Notes under the pieces: model-generated
What the model was told of the DNA's origin: nothing
What the model saw: the letters and a program-made list of their open reading frames with translations, nothing else
Database searches by the model: none
Position numbers and translations under genes: made by a program
Part shown: positions 13,063 to 24,570 of the stretch, piece by piece
How positions within the stretch are numbered: the first letter of the stretch is position 1
Layout of the letters: each line of letters starts with the position of its first letter
Assembly: GCA_903861645.1 (NCBI GenBank)
Contig: CAIOVE010000025.1
Coordinates: 1 to 64,000, forward strand
Reading direction: 5' to 3'
Source: an uncultured Hyphomicrobiales bacterium
GTDB lineage: Bacteria; Pseudomonadota; Alphaproteobacteria; Rhizobiales; Beijerinckiaceae
Length of the DNA stretch: 64,000 bases

Positions 13063-13722
13063 TCAACGCCCGAGCGCGGCCTCGATCAGCTTGACCGCGT
13101 CGTCGGAGGACCAGTCGGCGGGGCCCGGCATGACACCAAGCTCGCAGCCTTTCGCGTCGAGCAAGATCGTTGTCGGCAATCCCACGACCTTGCCGGCCTT
13201 TTTCAGAATCTGGAAAACGTCGGCTGTCGGATCGGCGTAGAAAGCGAGCGATTTCACGCCGATTTCGTTCAGGAACGCCTGCCGCCGCTCCAGCCGCGTG
13301 GTGTCGATGTCGACCGCCACGACCTCGAAGGCGGGGCCGCCGAGCCGCGCCTGCAGGCGATCAAGCGAGGGCATCTCCTCGCGGCAGGGCACGCACCATG
13401 TCGCCCAGAGGTTCAGCAGGATCGTCTTGCCGTGAAAACCCGCCAGCGAGGTCTTGGCGCCGTCCGGACCAAGAAACGCGGCCGCCGGAAGCGGTCGCGA
13501 CGAACGCGAAACGCCGAGCGCGGCGACCTCGCCATGGGCGAGCGGGGCGATTCGCTTGACGGTTTCGACCGCCGGCGCGCATTCCACGCCGCCGGTTTCC
13601 TTGCCGCCCATGCCGAACCCGTATAGGACCGCGACGCCCGCCAGCACGATCGCCGCGAGAGCGAGGCCGCTCCGTCGCGCGACGGAGGAGCGGGCGGGCT
13701 TCGGATTTTCAGCGTCTGTCAT
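13063..13722 (-). CDS. TlpA family thiol:disulfide reductase
   Basis: [32 protein letters not shown] after an N-terminal TM; start at [13 protein letters not shown]. Confidence 0.85.
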   Translation of the reverse strand: MTDAENPKPARSSVARRSGLALAAIVLAGVAVLYGFGMGGKETGGVECAPAVETVKRIAPLAHGEVAALGVSRSSRPLPAAAFLGPDGAKTSLAGFHGKTILLNLWATWCVPCREEMPSLDRLQARLGGPAFEVVAVDIDTTRLERRQAFLNEIGVKSLAFYADPTADVFQILKKAGKVVGLPTTILLDAKGCELGVMPGPADWSSDDAVKLIEAALGR

Positions 13723-13749
13723 GACGGACCAGCACCTCGGGGGCGACCC

Positions 13750-15156
13750 ATGAGCAACAAGATGTGGGGCGGCCGTTTCGCGACGGGCCCCGATGCGATC
13801 ATGGATGAAATCAACGCATCCATCGGTTTCGACTACCGCCTCGCCGCCCAGGACATCCGGGGCTCGAAGGCCCATGTCGCCATGCTGGCCGACACCGGCA
13901 TCGTTTCCCGGGAAACGGCTTCCGCGATAGACGCGGGTCTAGACCAGGTCAGCGGCGAAATCGAGAGCGGCGCCTTCACGTTCTCGCGCGCGCTCGAGGA
14001 CATTCATATGAATGTCGAGTCGCGGCTGGCCGAGATCATCGGGCCGGAAGCCGGGCGTCTGCACACCGCGAGGTCGCGCAACGATCAGGTGGCGCTCGAT
14101 TTCCGCCTCTGGGTGCGCGACACGATCGACCACCTCGACGGACAGATGCGCGACCTCCAGTCGGTTCTCGTCGACAAGGCGACGCTTCACGCCGGCGACG
14201 TCATGCCCGGCTTCACCCACCTTCAATCGGCCCAGCCGGTGACCTTCGGCCATCATCTGCTCGCCTACGTGGAAATGCTGGGCCGCGACCGCGGACGGCT
14301 CGCCGACGCGCGCAAGCGCCTCAACGAATGCCCGATTGGCTCCGCCGCCCTCGCCGGAACCTCCTTCCCCATCGACCGCGAGCAGACGGCGCGGGCGCTT
14401 GGGTTTGATCGCCCGACAGCCAACTCGCTCGATAGCGTGTCGGACCGGGATTTCGTGCTCGAAACCCTCTCCGCCGCGGCCATCTGCGCCACGCATCTGT
14501 CGCGCTTCGGCGAGGAAATCGTCCTCTGGGCCACGCCGCAGTTCGGTTTCGTGCATCTGTCGGACGGTTTCACCACCGGTTCGTCGATCATGCCGCAGAA
14601 GCGAAATCCCGACGCGGCCGAACTGGTGCGCGGCAAGGCCGGGCGCGTCATCGGCGCCCTCACCGGCCTGCTGATCGTGATGAAGGGCCTGCCTCTCGCC
14701 TATTCAAAGGACATGCAGGAAGACAAGGAAGGCGCCTTCGACGCGCTGCACACCCTGTCGCTCTGTCTGGCGGCGATCACCGGCATGGTGCGCGACTTCC
14801 AGCCCGATCTTAAACGCATGAAGGCCGCGGCCGGCGCGGGTTACGCGACCGCGACCGATCTCGCCGACTGGCTGGTGCGGGCGCTGGGCCTGCCCTTCCG
14901 CCGCGCCCATCACGTCACCGGCGCGCTGGTCAAGCTCGCCGCCGATCGCAAGATTGGTCTGGAGAAACTGACCCTCGAGGAGATGCGGGCCGTGGAGCCG
15001 GGCATCACCGAGGCGGTGTTTGGCGTGCTGGGGGTGGAAAAATCCGTCAAAAGCCGGAAGTCCTACGGCGGCACGGCGCCTGCCAACGTCCGCGCCCAGG
15101 CGCGGCGCTGGCGCGCCCGTCTCGACAAGGAACGCGCGATGGCGGGTTCCCGTTGA
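13750..15156 (+). CDS. argH: Argininosuccinate lyase
   Basis: [31 protein letters not shown]...[24 protein letters not shown]. Confidence 0.96.
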   Translation: MSNKMWGGRFATGPDAIMDEINASIGFDYRLAAQDIRGSKAHVAMLADTGIVSRETASAIDAGLDQVSGEIESGAFTFSRALEDIHMNVESRLAEIIGPEAGRLHTARSRNDQVALDFRLWVRDTIDHLDGQMRDLQSVLVDKATLHAGDVMPGFTHLQSAQPVTFGHHLLAYVEMLGRDRGRLADARKRLNECPIGSAALAGTSFPIDREQTARALGFDRPTANSLDSVSDRDFVLETLSAAAICATHLSRFGEEIVLWATPQFGFVHLSDGFTTGSSIMPQKRNPDAAELVRGKAGRVIGALTGLLIVMKGLPLAYSKDMQEDKEGAFDALHTLSLCLAAITGMVRDFQPDLKRMKAAAGAGYATATDLADWLVRALGLPFRRAHHVTGALVKLAADRKIGLEKLTLEEMRAVEPGITEAVFGVLGVEKSVKSRKSYGGTAPANVRAQARRWRARLDKERAMAGSR

Positions 15157-15204
15157 GCGGCCATCGGCTATAGTGCCTCTTCCGGGATAAAACGCGCGCG
15201 GCCC

Positions 15205-15426
15205 ATGACAACATATTCGCGACTCGCCATCATAATATTTGGACTCGCGACACTCGCGCTGGCGGGTTGCGGTCGCCGCGGGCCCTTGGAGCCAGCGACC
15301 GGCGCCGATCCGGCGAGCAAACCGGTGACCCGGACGACCAGGGGGCCGGATGGCACGACCTCGTCGACCTTGCTGCGGGGCGTCACGGCGCCCAAGCAAC
15401 CGTTTTTCCTTGATCCGCTGCTTTAA
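15205..15426 (+). CDS. lptM: Small lipoprotein, LptM/YifL-like
   Basis: 73-aa protein with lipobox LALAGCGRRGPLEPA; sits between argH and lysA as is common in Proteobacteria. Confidence 0.75.
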   Translation: MTTYSRLAIIIFGLATLALAGCGRRGPLEPATGADPASKPVTRTTRGPDGTTSSTLLRGVTAPKQPFFLDPLL

Positions 15427-15441
15427 GGCGCCGGCCCGCTC

Positions 15442-16713
15442 ATGAACCATTTCGAATACAGGAACGGCGTGCTGCACGCCGAGGGCGTGGACCTCCGGCG
15501 CATCGCCGCGGAGGTGGGCACGCCGTTCTATTGTTATTCGACGGCGACCCTGACCCGGCATTTTCAGGTGTTTTCGCGGGCTTTCGCCGACGTGCGCGCG
15601 CTGGTCTGCTTCGCCATGAAGGCCAATTCCAATCAGGCCGTTCTCAAGACCCTCGCGGGGCTGGGCGCCGGCATGGACGTCGTGTCGGAAGGCGAATTGC
15701 GCCGCGCCCGCGCCGCCGGCGTACCGGGCTCGCGCATCACCTTCTCGGGCGTTGGCAAGACCGCCGCCGAGATCGCCCACGCGCTCGACGAGGACATTCT
15801 CTGTTTCAACGTCGAATCAGAGCCGGAATTACGGGCGATTTCCGAGATCGCCCGCCAGAAGGGCGCGACCGCCCGCATCGCGCTTCGGGTCAATCCGGAC
15901 GTTGACGCGCGCACGCACCACAAGATTTCAACCGGCAAATCCGAGAACAAGTTCGGCATCCCGATTTCCCGCGCGCGCGCCGTTTACGCGGAGGCCGCCG
16001 CCCTGCCGGGCCTCGTCGTCACGGGCGTGGACATGCACATCGGCTCACAGATCACCGATCTCGCGCCGTTCGATCAGGCCTTCGCGCTACTGGCTGATTT
16101 CGTCGGCCAACTAAGAGCGGATGGTCACGCGATCGATCACGTCGATCTCGGCGGCGGCCTCGGCATCCCCTATCGCGAGGGCGAGGATCCCGACTCTTAT
16201 CATCCTGAAAAATATGCGAAAATCGTCAAGGCCCATGCGCGCGCGCTGGATTGCGCGCTGGTCTTCGAGCCCGGACGGCTGATTGTCGGCAACGCCGGCG
16301 TGCTGGTCGCCAGCGTCATTTATATCAAGGAAGGGGAGGCCAAGTCCTTCGTGATCGTCGACGCGGCGATGAACGACCTCATCCGACCGACCCTTTACGA
16401 CGCGCACCACGACATCAAGCCCGTCGTCGCGCCGCCGGCGGCGCACCGCGCGATCATCGCCGATGTCGTCGGCCCGGTTTGCGAAACAGGCGATTACCTC
16501 GCGCAGGGCCGCGAGATGGCGGAACCCGCGGCCGGCGACCTCCTCGCCGTCATGTCGGCGGGCGCCTATGGGGCGACCCAGTCGGGCACCTACAATTCGC
16601 GTCTGCTCGTGCCCGAGGTCCTGGTCGACGGCGACAAATGGGCGGTGGTGCGGCCACGTCCGAGCTACGACGATCTGATCGGCCTCGACAGCCTGCCCGA
16701 CTGGCTGACCTGA
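15442..16713 (+). CDS. lysA: Diaminopimelate decarboxylase
   Basis: MNHFEYRNGVLHAEGVDLRRIAAEVGTPFYCYSTATLTRHF, CFAMKANSNQAVL, CETGDYLAQGREM. Confidence 0.96.
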   Translation: MNHFEYRNGVLHAEGVDLRRIAAEVGTPFYCYSTATLTRHFQVFSRAFADVRALVCFAMKANSNQAVLKTLAGLGAGMDVVSEGELRRARAAGVPGSRITFSGVGKTAAEIAHALDEDILCFNVESEPELRAISEIARQKGATARIALRVNPDVDARTHHKISTGKSENKFGIPISRARAVYAEAAALPGLVVTGVDMHIGSQITDLAPFDQAFALLADFVGQLRADGHAIDHVDLGGGLGIPYREGEDPDSYHPEKYAKIVKAHARALDCALVFEPGRLIVGNAGVLVASVIYIKEGEAKSFVIVDAAMNDLIRPTLYDAHHDIKPVVAPPAAHRAIIADVVGPVCETGDYLAQGREMAEPAAGDLLAVMSAGAYGATQSGTYNSRLLVPEVLVDGDKWAVVRPRPSYDDLIGLDSLPDWLT

Positions 16714-16798
16714 ATCCACCCCCATAAACCATCACGAAATCTCGACTGGCGCGTCTTTTGCGCCATGATAGGCTGTTGTTTGGCCAGAGGAGATCCGA

Positions 16799-19459
16799 TT
16801 GACGGAGCAGCCGGCGGGACCGTCGAACGCGGCGCTTGAACGCCTGAACCGGCTCGCCGCGCGGGCGGGACTGACGATTGGCTGGGAGCGCGTCTGGCCG
16901 TCGCTCGCCTGGGCGCTGGTCGTCATCGCGCTTTTCATTTCGGTTTCGTTTCTCGGTCTGTGGCTGGAGGCGCCTCGTTGGGGCCGTATCCTCGGCGTCG
17001 TCGTTTTCAGCGGCGCGCTGGCCGCGGCGCTGGCGCGGTTGGCGTTTCTGCGCGCGCCCCCTCGCGGCGAGCGTCTTGGCCGCCTCGACCGGGATTCCGG
17101 CCTTGCCCATCGGCCGGCGACGACGCTCGACGACCAACTCGCGAACGGCGGCGACGATCCGACGACGCGGGCGCTCTGGGCAATGCATCGCCAACGCGCC
17201 GAAAAAGCCTCCGCCAGCCTGAAACTGGCGCCGCCCTCGCCCCGCATGGTGGAGCGGGACAGGTTCGCCGTTCGGGCCGCCGCTGTGCTCGCGGTCGTCG
17301 CGACCGGCTTTATCGCCGGGCCGGAAAAATACGCCCGCGTCATCGCCGCCTTCGACTGGCGCACCCCCGGCGCGCTCTCGCAGGGATATCGGCTGGATGC
17401 GTGGATCGACCCGCCCGCCTACACGGGCCGCCCACCCATCGTCCTCAACCTGCGCGACGATCAGCCAGGCGCGGGCAAGACGGGGACGCGGGCCTTGTCC
17501 GCGCCGGTCGGCTCGACAGTCATCGTGCGCTCGTCCGAAGGCGCCAATGTCGCGGTCGAGGCCGATGGCGGCCTGAAAACGCTGGCGCCGGACGACGAGA
17601 CGCCCGGAGCCGGAAAGCCAAGGCCTTCGGCCAAAACGACCGACACGGAATTTCGCTTCGCCCTGCGCGGCGATGGCAAGCTGGTCCTCAAGCGATTCGG
17701 ATCGATCGTCGCGACTTACGCCTTGTCGTCCATCCCCGACGCGCCGCCCGTGATCACGGCGAAAGGTCCGCCCAAGGCCAACGCAAGGGGCTCCCTGACC
17801 CTCGGCTACAAGATCGAGGACGATTACGGCGTGGTCGGCGCGGAAGCGCTGTTTTCCCGGCCCTCCATCGCCGGGCGACCCGTAACCGGTCGCTCGCTGG
17901 TCGAGGCGCCCAAGATGCCGCTCGCCCTGCCCTCGGGACCGGGCGGTCTCGGCGAGGGCGAGACCACGGCGGATCTTTCCGAACACGCCTGGGCCGGCGC
18001 GCGGGTTCTGATGACCCTTTCGGCCCGCGACGAAGGCGGCAACGAAGGCCGAAGCGCGGCGATGGAGATCACGCTGCCGCAACGGCCCTTCACCAAGCAG
18101 CTCGCCCGCGCGCTGGTGGAGCAACGACGCAATCTGATTCTCGCGCCCGATGATCACTCCCGCGTCGGGATCGCGATGGACGCCTTGATGATCGCGCCGG
18201 AGACGTTCCGCACCTCCGACGCCATTTATCTCGGTCTGCGCGCCATCGCGACGCGCCTAGCCTCGGCGCGCAACGACGCCGACCTGATCGGCGTCGCGGA
18301 CTTCATGTGGGAAATGGCGCTGCGCATCGAGGACGGCAATCTGTCGGACGCCGAACGCGACCTGCGCGCCGCCGAACAGCAGTTGCGCGACGCCATGCAA
18401 AACGGCGCGACGCCCGAGGAAATCAAGCGGCTGATGGATCAGCTGCGCGCGGCGATGGACAAGTATCTCAACGAAATGGCCCGCCAGCAGCGGAACGACC
18501 AGGACGCCCAACAGGACCGGCAACCCAACGACAACGCGCGCGCCGTGACGCCGCAAGACCTGCAAGCCATGGTCGATCGCATGCAGGAAATGATGAAAAA
18601 CGGCGACGTCGCCGGCGCGCAACAGTTGCTCGATCAATTGCGCGACATGATGGAAAACCTTCAGACGGCGCGCCGACCGGGTCGCCCCGATCCGATGTCG
18701 CGGGAAATGAACCGCGCGCTCGACGAACTCGATCAACTGTCGCGCGAGGAGCAGGAGCTGCGCGATCAGACGTTTCGCGGCGACAAACAGAAGCGCCAAC
18801 GGGAACGCGCGCAACGCGATCCACGCCAACGCGGGCAGAACCAGCAGGGTCAACAGGGAAAGCAGCAGGGACCATCGCCGGGTGATCAGGCGGAGTCCGG
18901 CGACGAGGGCGACGACGACCAGATGGCCGACAATGGCGAGGGCGGCGACCAGCAATCCCTGAAGGAGCGTCAGGAAGCGCTGCGCCAGCGCCTCGAAAAC
19001 CTGAAGCAGCGCATGCGCCAGTTCGGCATGGACGGCAAGGAAGGCCTTGACGACGCCGAGAAGGAAATGCGCGAGGCCGAGGGCCAGTTGGGACAGGGCG
19101 AGCAAGGCCGCGGCAAGGCCGTCGACGCGGAAGGTCGCGCCATCGAGGCGCTGCGAAAGAGCGGCCAGCAACTCGCCCAGCAGATGCAGCAACAGGGTCG
19201 CCAGACGGGCCAGCAGGACGGCCCCGGACAACCCTCCGATGGACAACCCCGGCCCGGCAACGAGCGCGCCAACGCCGATCCCCTCGGCCGCGACTCCCAT
19301 GACCGCCGCGATCTCAACACCCAGCGTTACGATCCGCTGGGCACGCCCCTGGCGCAACGCGCCCAGCGGGTGCTGGAGGAGTTGCGAAAGCGCCTTGGCG
19401 ATCCCACCCGGCCACGCGAGGAGCTTGATTATCTCGAGCGCCTGCTCAAGCGATATTGA
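16799..19459 (+). CDS. TIGR02302/DUF4175-type membrane protein with long Q-rich coiled C-terminal half
   Basis: N-terminal TMs, then a very Q/D/R-rich region (QQRNDQDAQQDRQPND...); TTG start with upstream agaggag. Confidence 0.8.
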   Translation: MTEQPAGPSNAALERLNRLAARAGLTIGWERVWPSLAWALVVIALFISVSFLGLWLEAPRWGRILGVVVFSGALAAALARLAFLRAPPRGERLGRLDRDSGLAHRPATTLDDQLANGGDDPTTRALWAMHRQRAEKASASLKLAPPSPRMVERDRFAVRAAAVLAVVATGFIAGPEKYARVIAAFDWRTPGALSQGYRLDAWIDPPAYTGRPPIVLNLRDDQPGAGKTGTRALSAPVGSTVIVRSSEGANVAVEADGGLKTLAPDDETPGAGKPRPSAKTTDTEFRFALRGDGKLVLKRFGSIVATYALSSIPDAPPVITAKGPPKANARGSLTLGYKIEDDYGVVGAEALFSRPSIAGRPVTGRSLVEAPKMPLALPSGPGGLGEGETTADLSEHAWAGARVLMTLSARDEGGNEGRSAAMEITLPQRPFTKQLARALVEQRRNLILAPDDHSRVGIAMDALMIAPETFRTSDAIYLGLRAIATRLASARNDADLIGVADFMWEMALRIEDGNLSDAERDLRAAEQQLRDAMQNGATPEEIKRLMDQLRAAMDKYLNEMARQQRNDQDAQQDRQPNDNARAVTPQDLQAMVDRMQEMMKNGDVAGAQQLLDQLRDMMENLQTARRPGRPDPMSREMNRALDELDQLSREEQELRDQTFRGDKQKRQRERAQRDPRQRGQNQQGQQGKQQGPSPGDQAESGDEGDDDQMADNGEGGDQQSLKERQEALRQRLENLKQRMRQFGMDGKEGLDDAEKEMREAEGQLGQGEQGRGKAVDAEGRAIEALRKSGQQLAQQMQQQGRQTGQQDGPGQPSDGQPRPGNERANADPLGRDSHDRRDLNTQRYDPLGTPLAQRAQRVLEELRKRLGDPTRPREELDYLERLLKRY

Positions 19460-19542
19460 ACGCGGCCACGGCTTGCGAGGTCGGGACGCGCGGTCTAGTG
19501 AATCGCCGCCGACGATCCGTCCTCGCCCGAGAGCATCGCCAC

Positions 19543-19731
19543 ATGCCCGTTTCCGCCAATCTGCTCGTGTCCATCGCCGTTGGCGCGGTGTTCATCGTCC
19601 TGCTGCTCGGGCTGGCGAACATGTTGCGCGGCGGCGACCCCAACCTGTCGCAAAAGCTCATGCGCTGGCGCGTCGGACTGCAATTCGTCGCGGTCCTTGT
19701 CGTGATCGGCGTTCTCTGGTTCCGGGGTTAG
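19543..19731 (+). CDS. Twin-transmembrane (HIG1-like) small protein
   Basis: MPVSANLLVSIAVGAVFIVLLLGLANMLRGGDPNLSQKLMRWRVGLQFVAVLVVIGVLWFRG. Confidence 0.75.
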   Translation: MPVSANLLVSIAVGAVFIVLLLGLANMLRGGDPNLSQKLMRWRVGLQFVAVLVVIGVLWFRG

Positions 19732-19736
19732 GATCG

Positions 19737-20318
19737 ATGGTCGCGCTGAATCGAATCTACACGCGAGGCGGAGACGCCGGCGAAACGTCGCTCGGCGATG
19801 GCCAGCGCCGTCCCAAATACGATCTGCGCGTCGAGGCCTTCGGCACGGTGGACGAAGCCAATTGCGCGATTGGCCTCGCCCGGCTTTCAACAGCTAGGGA
19901 AAATCCGGAGCTCGACGCGATCCTCGCCCGCGTCCAGAACGACATGTTCGATCTCGGGGCTGACCTCTGCACGCCCGACACGGGCAAGGAACTCGGATAC
20001 GAGCCGCTGCGTATCATTCAATCGCAGGTCGACCGGCTCGAACGGGAAATCGACGCCCTGAACGCCCGTCTCGCGCCGCTCAAGTCGTTCGTGCTGCCGG
20101 GCGGATCGCCCGCGGCCGCGGCGCTGCATCTCGCCCGCACCGTCACCCGCCGCGCCGAGCGCCTGATGGTCGACCTCGCCCGCCAGCCCGGCGAAAAGGT
20201 TGGCGAGGCGGCCATCCGCTACATCAACCGCTTGTCCGACCTGCTGTTCGTGGCGTCGCGAACCGCCAACGACAATGGCGCGGGCGACGTGCTCTGGACG
20301 CCGGGACAAAACCGTTGA
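19737..20318 (+). CDS. Cob(I)yrinic acid a,c-diamide adenosyltransferase, PduO type
   Basis: MVALNRIYTRGGDAGETSLGDGQRRPKYDLRVEAFGTVDEANCAIGLAR...TARTVTRRAERL. Confidence 0.9.
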   Translation: MVALNRIYTRGGDAGETSLGDGQRRPKYDLRVEAFGTVDEANCAIGLARLSTARENPELDAILARVQNDMFDLGADLCTPDTGKELGYEPLRIIQSQVDRLEREIDALNARLAPLKSFVLPGGSPAAAALHLARTVTRRAERLMVDLARQPGEKVGEAAIRYINRLSDLLFVASRTANDNGAGDVLWTPGQNR

Positions 20319-20368
20319 GGCGCGCGCTGGCGTGGCCATGCGCGCTTCGTCCGCGGCGCTGAACGTCC

Positions 20369-21058
20369 ATGTTTCTGCCCCTCCACGATGGCGCGCCGCT
20401 GCGGTTCATTCGCCGGCCGCTCGTCAATGACGCGCTGATCGCGCTGAACGTCGTGATCTTCCTCGCCATGATCGCGGGTCTGTTCGGCGACATGGAGCGC
20501 CTCGATCTCGCGCTCGGCGTGATTCCGGCCGTGTTGCTCGACCATTCCACGCTGGCCAAGGGCATCGCGCTCGTGCCGGCGCCGCTGACCCTGCTGACGA
20601 GCGTCTTCGTCCACGCCGGTTACGCGCATCTGATCGGCAACATGCTGTTCCTCTGGGTGTTCGGCGACAATGTCGAGGACGCCATGGGCTCGGGTCGTTA
20701 CCTGATGTTTTATCTCGCCTGCGGCCTGGCCGGCGGTCTTGTCTACGTGGCGACCGGACCCTTGTCCGAATCGCCATTGATTGGCGCGTCGGGGGCGATA
20801 TCCGGCGTTGTCGCCGCCTATATGCTGCTTTATCCGCGCATGCGGGTGTTCGGCCTGCTGTTCAATATCCTGCCCTTGCGACTGCCGGCGGCGTGGTGTC
20901 TTGGCGCGTGGATCGGCCTGCAATTGCTGTCGGCGCTTGGCGCGGAACACTCCGAAATCGGCTTCTGGGCCCACGTCGGCGGCATCGCCTGCGGCGCGCT
21001 GCTCACCCCATTGCTGCATCGGCCCGGCGCGCCGCTCTTCAGCTCGCGGATCGCGTGA
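20369..21058 (+). CDS. Rhomboid family intramembrane serine protease
   Basis: Catalytic GASGAISG and C-terminal GFWAHVGG His motif; multi-TM. Confidence 0.88.
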   Translation: MFLPLHDGAPLRFIRRPLVNDALIALNVVIFLAMIAGLFGDMERLDLALGVIPAVLLDHSTLAKGIALVPAPLTLLTSVFVHAGYAHLIGNMLFLWVFGDNVEDAMGSGRYLMFYLACGLAGGLVYVATGPLSESPLIGASGAISGVVAAYMLLYPRMRVFGLLFNILPLRLPAAWCLGAWIGLQLLSALGAEHSEIGFWAHVGGIACGALLTPLLHRPGAPLFSSRIA

Positions 21059-21138
21059 CCGCCCTTCGTCGCGTTGACTCGCCGTTTGGGCGCAATTACC
21101 AAAATGCGGCCTGACACAGCCGGATGGAGCCGTTGGCA

Positions 21139-21887
<749 letters not shown>

Positions 21888-21888
<1 letters not shown>

Positions 21889-22835
21889 TGAAGACCCTTC
21901 TTCTGGCCGATGTCGCGAAGGGCCAACTGGGCGACGCCGTCGCCAAGGCGCTGACCGCCGCCCGCGCGCTCGGCGCGCCCGTGGATATTCTGGTCGCCGG
22001 CCATGACATCGCCGCCGCCGCCGAGGCCGCCGCCCGTCTCGAGGGCGTCGCGCGCGTGCTCGTGGCCGACGCGCCCGCCTACGCCCACCAGCTCGCCGAA
22101 CCGGTCGCCAACCTCATCGTTGGTCTTGCGCCCGGCTACGCCGCGATCGTGTCCAGCGCCACCTCGGCGGCCAAGAACATCATGCCCCGCGTCGCCGCGC
22201 TGCTCGACGTCATGCAGATTTCGGAAATCATCAAGGTGGTCGCGCCCGACACGTTCGAGCGCCCGATCTACGCCGGCAACGCCATCCAGACCGTCCAGTC
22301 GAGCGACGCCACCAAGGTCATCACCGTGCGCGTCACCGCCTTCGCGGCGGCGGGCGAGGGCGGCCCGGCGCCGATCGAGGCCATTCCGGCCGCCGCGGAC
22401 CCCGGCCTTTCGACCTTCAAGGAGGAAGTGATCTCCAAGAGCGACAGGCCTGAATTGACCGCCGCGCGGATCATCATTTCCGGCGGCCGGGCGCTCCAGA
22501 ACGCCGAGAACTTCAAGACCTACATTGAACCGGTCGCCGACAAGCTCGGGGCCGCCATGGGCGCCTCGCGCGCCGCGGTCGACGCGGGCTACGCCCCCAA
22601 CGACTGGCAGGTTGGCCAGACCGGCAAGGTCGTCGCGCCCGAACTTTACATCGCCGTCGGCATTTCCGGCGCCATCCAGCATCTCGCCGGCATGAAGGAT
22701 TCGAAGGTCATCGTCGCCATCAACAAGGACGAGGAGGCGCCGATCTTCCAGGTGGCCGACTATGGCCTTGTCGCCGACCTCTTCAAGGCGCTGCCGGAGC
22801 TCGACGCCGAACTCGCCAAGCTACGCGGCGGCTAA
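21888..22835 (+). CDS. etfA: Electron transfer flavoprotein alpha subunit
   Basis: [25 protein letters not shown]...[44 protein letters not shown]. Confidence 0.95.
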
Positions 22836-22899
22836 AACTCTGGACGTCGACGCCGCATGACGTATGATCGCCGCGATTAATCAGCGGGATGATGGACGA

Positions 22900-23781
22900 A
22901 TGACGGTCGAAATCCAGAAAGTGGGCATCATTGGCGCGGGCCAGATGGGCAGCGGCATCGCCCAGGTCTGCGCCATGGCCGGTTTCGACGTCTACCTGCA
23001 CGATATCTCGCGCGATCGGATCAACGCCGCGCTGGCGACGGTCGATGGATCGATCGCGCGCGACGTCGCCAAGGGCCTCGCCCGCGAGGAAGACCGCAAG
23101 GCGGCGCTGACGCGCATCCATGCCGCGATCGAAACCGAAAACCTCTCCGTTTGCGATCTGGTCATCGAGGCCGCCTCGGAGAACGAGGACGTCAAGCGCA
23201 AGATTTTCACGCGCCTCAGCCCCGTGCTCAAGCCAGGCGCGTTCATCGGCACCAATACCTCGTCGATTTCGATCACGCGGCTCGCCTCCACCACGGACCG
23301 GCCCGAGAAGTTCATCGGCATCCACTTCATGAATCCCGTGCCCCGGATGCAGCTCGTCGAGCTGATTCGCGGCATCGCCACCGAGGACGCGACCTTCGAG
23401 GCCGCCAAGCTGTTCATCGCCAGGCTGGGCAAGACATCGACGGTCGCCGAGGATTTCCCCGCCTTCATCGTCAATCGCATCCTGCTGCCGATGATCAACG
23501 AGGCGATCTACACGCTGTATGAAGGCGTCGGCACGGTCGACGCGATCGACACCGCCATGCGGCTTGGCGCGAATCACCCGATGGGACCGTTGCAACTGGC
23601 CGATTTCATCGGCCTCGACACCTGTCTTTCGGTGATGCAGGTGCTGCATGAGGGCCTCGCGGACTCGAAATATCGTCCCTGCCCCTTGCTGGTGAAATAC
23701 GTCGAGGCCGGCTGGCTGGGTCGCAAGACCCAGCGCGGCTTCTACGATTATCGCGGCGGCGCGCCCGTTCCGACCCGCTGA
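22900..23781 (+). CDS. 3-hydroxybutyryl-CoA dehydrogenase
   Basis: MTVEIQKVGIIGAGQMGSGIAQVCAMAGFDVYLHDIS...IGIHFMNPVPRMQLVELIRG. Confidence 0.93.
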   Translation: MTVEIQKVGIIGAGQMGSGIAQVCAMAGFDVYLHDISRDRINAALATVDGSIARDVAKGLAREEDRKAALTRIHAAIETENLSVCDLVIEAASENEDVKRKIFTRLSPVLKPGAFIGTNTSSISITRLASTTDRPEKFIGIHFMNPVPRMQLVELIRGIATEDATFEAAKLFIARLGKTSTVAEDFPAFIVNRILLPMINEAIYTLYEGVGTVDAIDTAMRLGANHPMGPLQLADFIGLDTCLSVMQVLHEGLADSKYRPCPLLVKYVEAGWLGRKTQRGFYDYRGGAPVPTR

Positions 23782-23988
23782 CGCATCGCCCCGACGCGCA
23801 CGACGGGCTTTTTCCAGTTGGCTATCGGCTGATTCGCGCCCCGAACGGGCGGAATCCGGTTGCGCGCGCCTGTGTCAAAATGAGTCAATTTTCCCCAATG
23901 CGCGGCCTTCACAAGGCCGTCATTCAACATATAGACTATGCGTGTCGTTCCGGATGTTCGGAATGTTTGACGAAAGAGGTGTCGACTT

Positions 23989-24558
23989 TTGACCCTTCAC
24001 GTCCAGCCGCCGGTTTCGCCGGAAGCATGTCCGGCGCTCGTGCTCAACGCGGACTTCAGGCCGCTGAGCTATTACCCGCTCTCGCTCTGGTCCTGGCAGG
24101 ACACGATCAAGGCCGTGTTCCTCGACCGCGTGAACATCGTTTCCCATTACGATAAATGCATTCGAAGCCCCAGTTTCGAAATGCGCCTGCCCTCCGTCGT
24201 TTCGCTGAAGACCTACATCAAGCCATCGCGTCAGCCGGCCTTCACCCGCTTCAATGTTTTCCTGCGTGATCGGTTCGCCTGCCAATATTGCGGCGCGCGC
24301 GAGGAACTGACCTTCGATCACGTCATTCCACGCTCCAAGGGCGGCCTCACCACGTGGGAAAACGTGGTCGCCGCCTGTTCGCCCTGCAATCTCAAGAAAG
24401 GCGACTTGCTCCCGCGTGAAGCCAAGATGTTCCCGGCGAACAAGCCTTTCCAGCCATCCGTGGTCGACCTGCATCGCAATGGCAGGCTGTTTCCGCCGAA
24501 CTATCTGCATGATAGCTGGCTTGACTATCTCTATTGGGATTCGCCGCTGGAGCCCTGA
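23989..24558 (+). CDS. HNH endonuclease domain protein
   Basis: CQYCGAREELTFDHVIPRSKGGLTTWENVVAACSPCNLKKG; TTG start with gaaagagg RBS. Confidence 0.88.
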   Translation: MTLHVQPPVSPEACPALVLNADFRPLSYYPLSLWSWQDTIKAVFLDRVNIVSHYDKCIRSPSFEMRLPSVVSLKTYIKPSRQPAFTRFNVFLRDRFACQYCGAREELTFDHVIPRSKGGLTTWENVVAACSPCNLKKGDLLPREAKMFPANKPFQPSVVDLHRNGRLFPPNYLHDSWLDYLYWDSPLEP

Positions 24559-24570
24559 CGCGCCACCGCG

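Noticed and set aside
16550-18157. 535-aa minus-strand ORF over lysA/TIGR02302
   Set aside because: Spans the ends of two real plus-strand genes and has random-looking R/G-rich composition.
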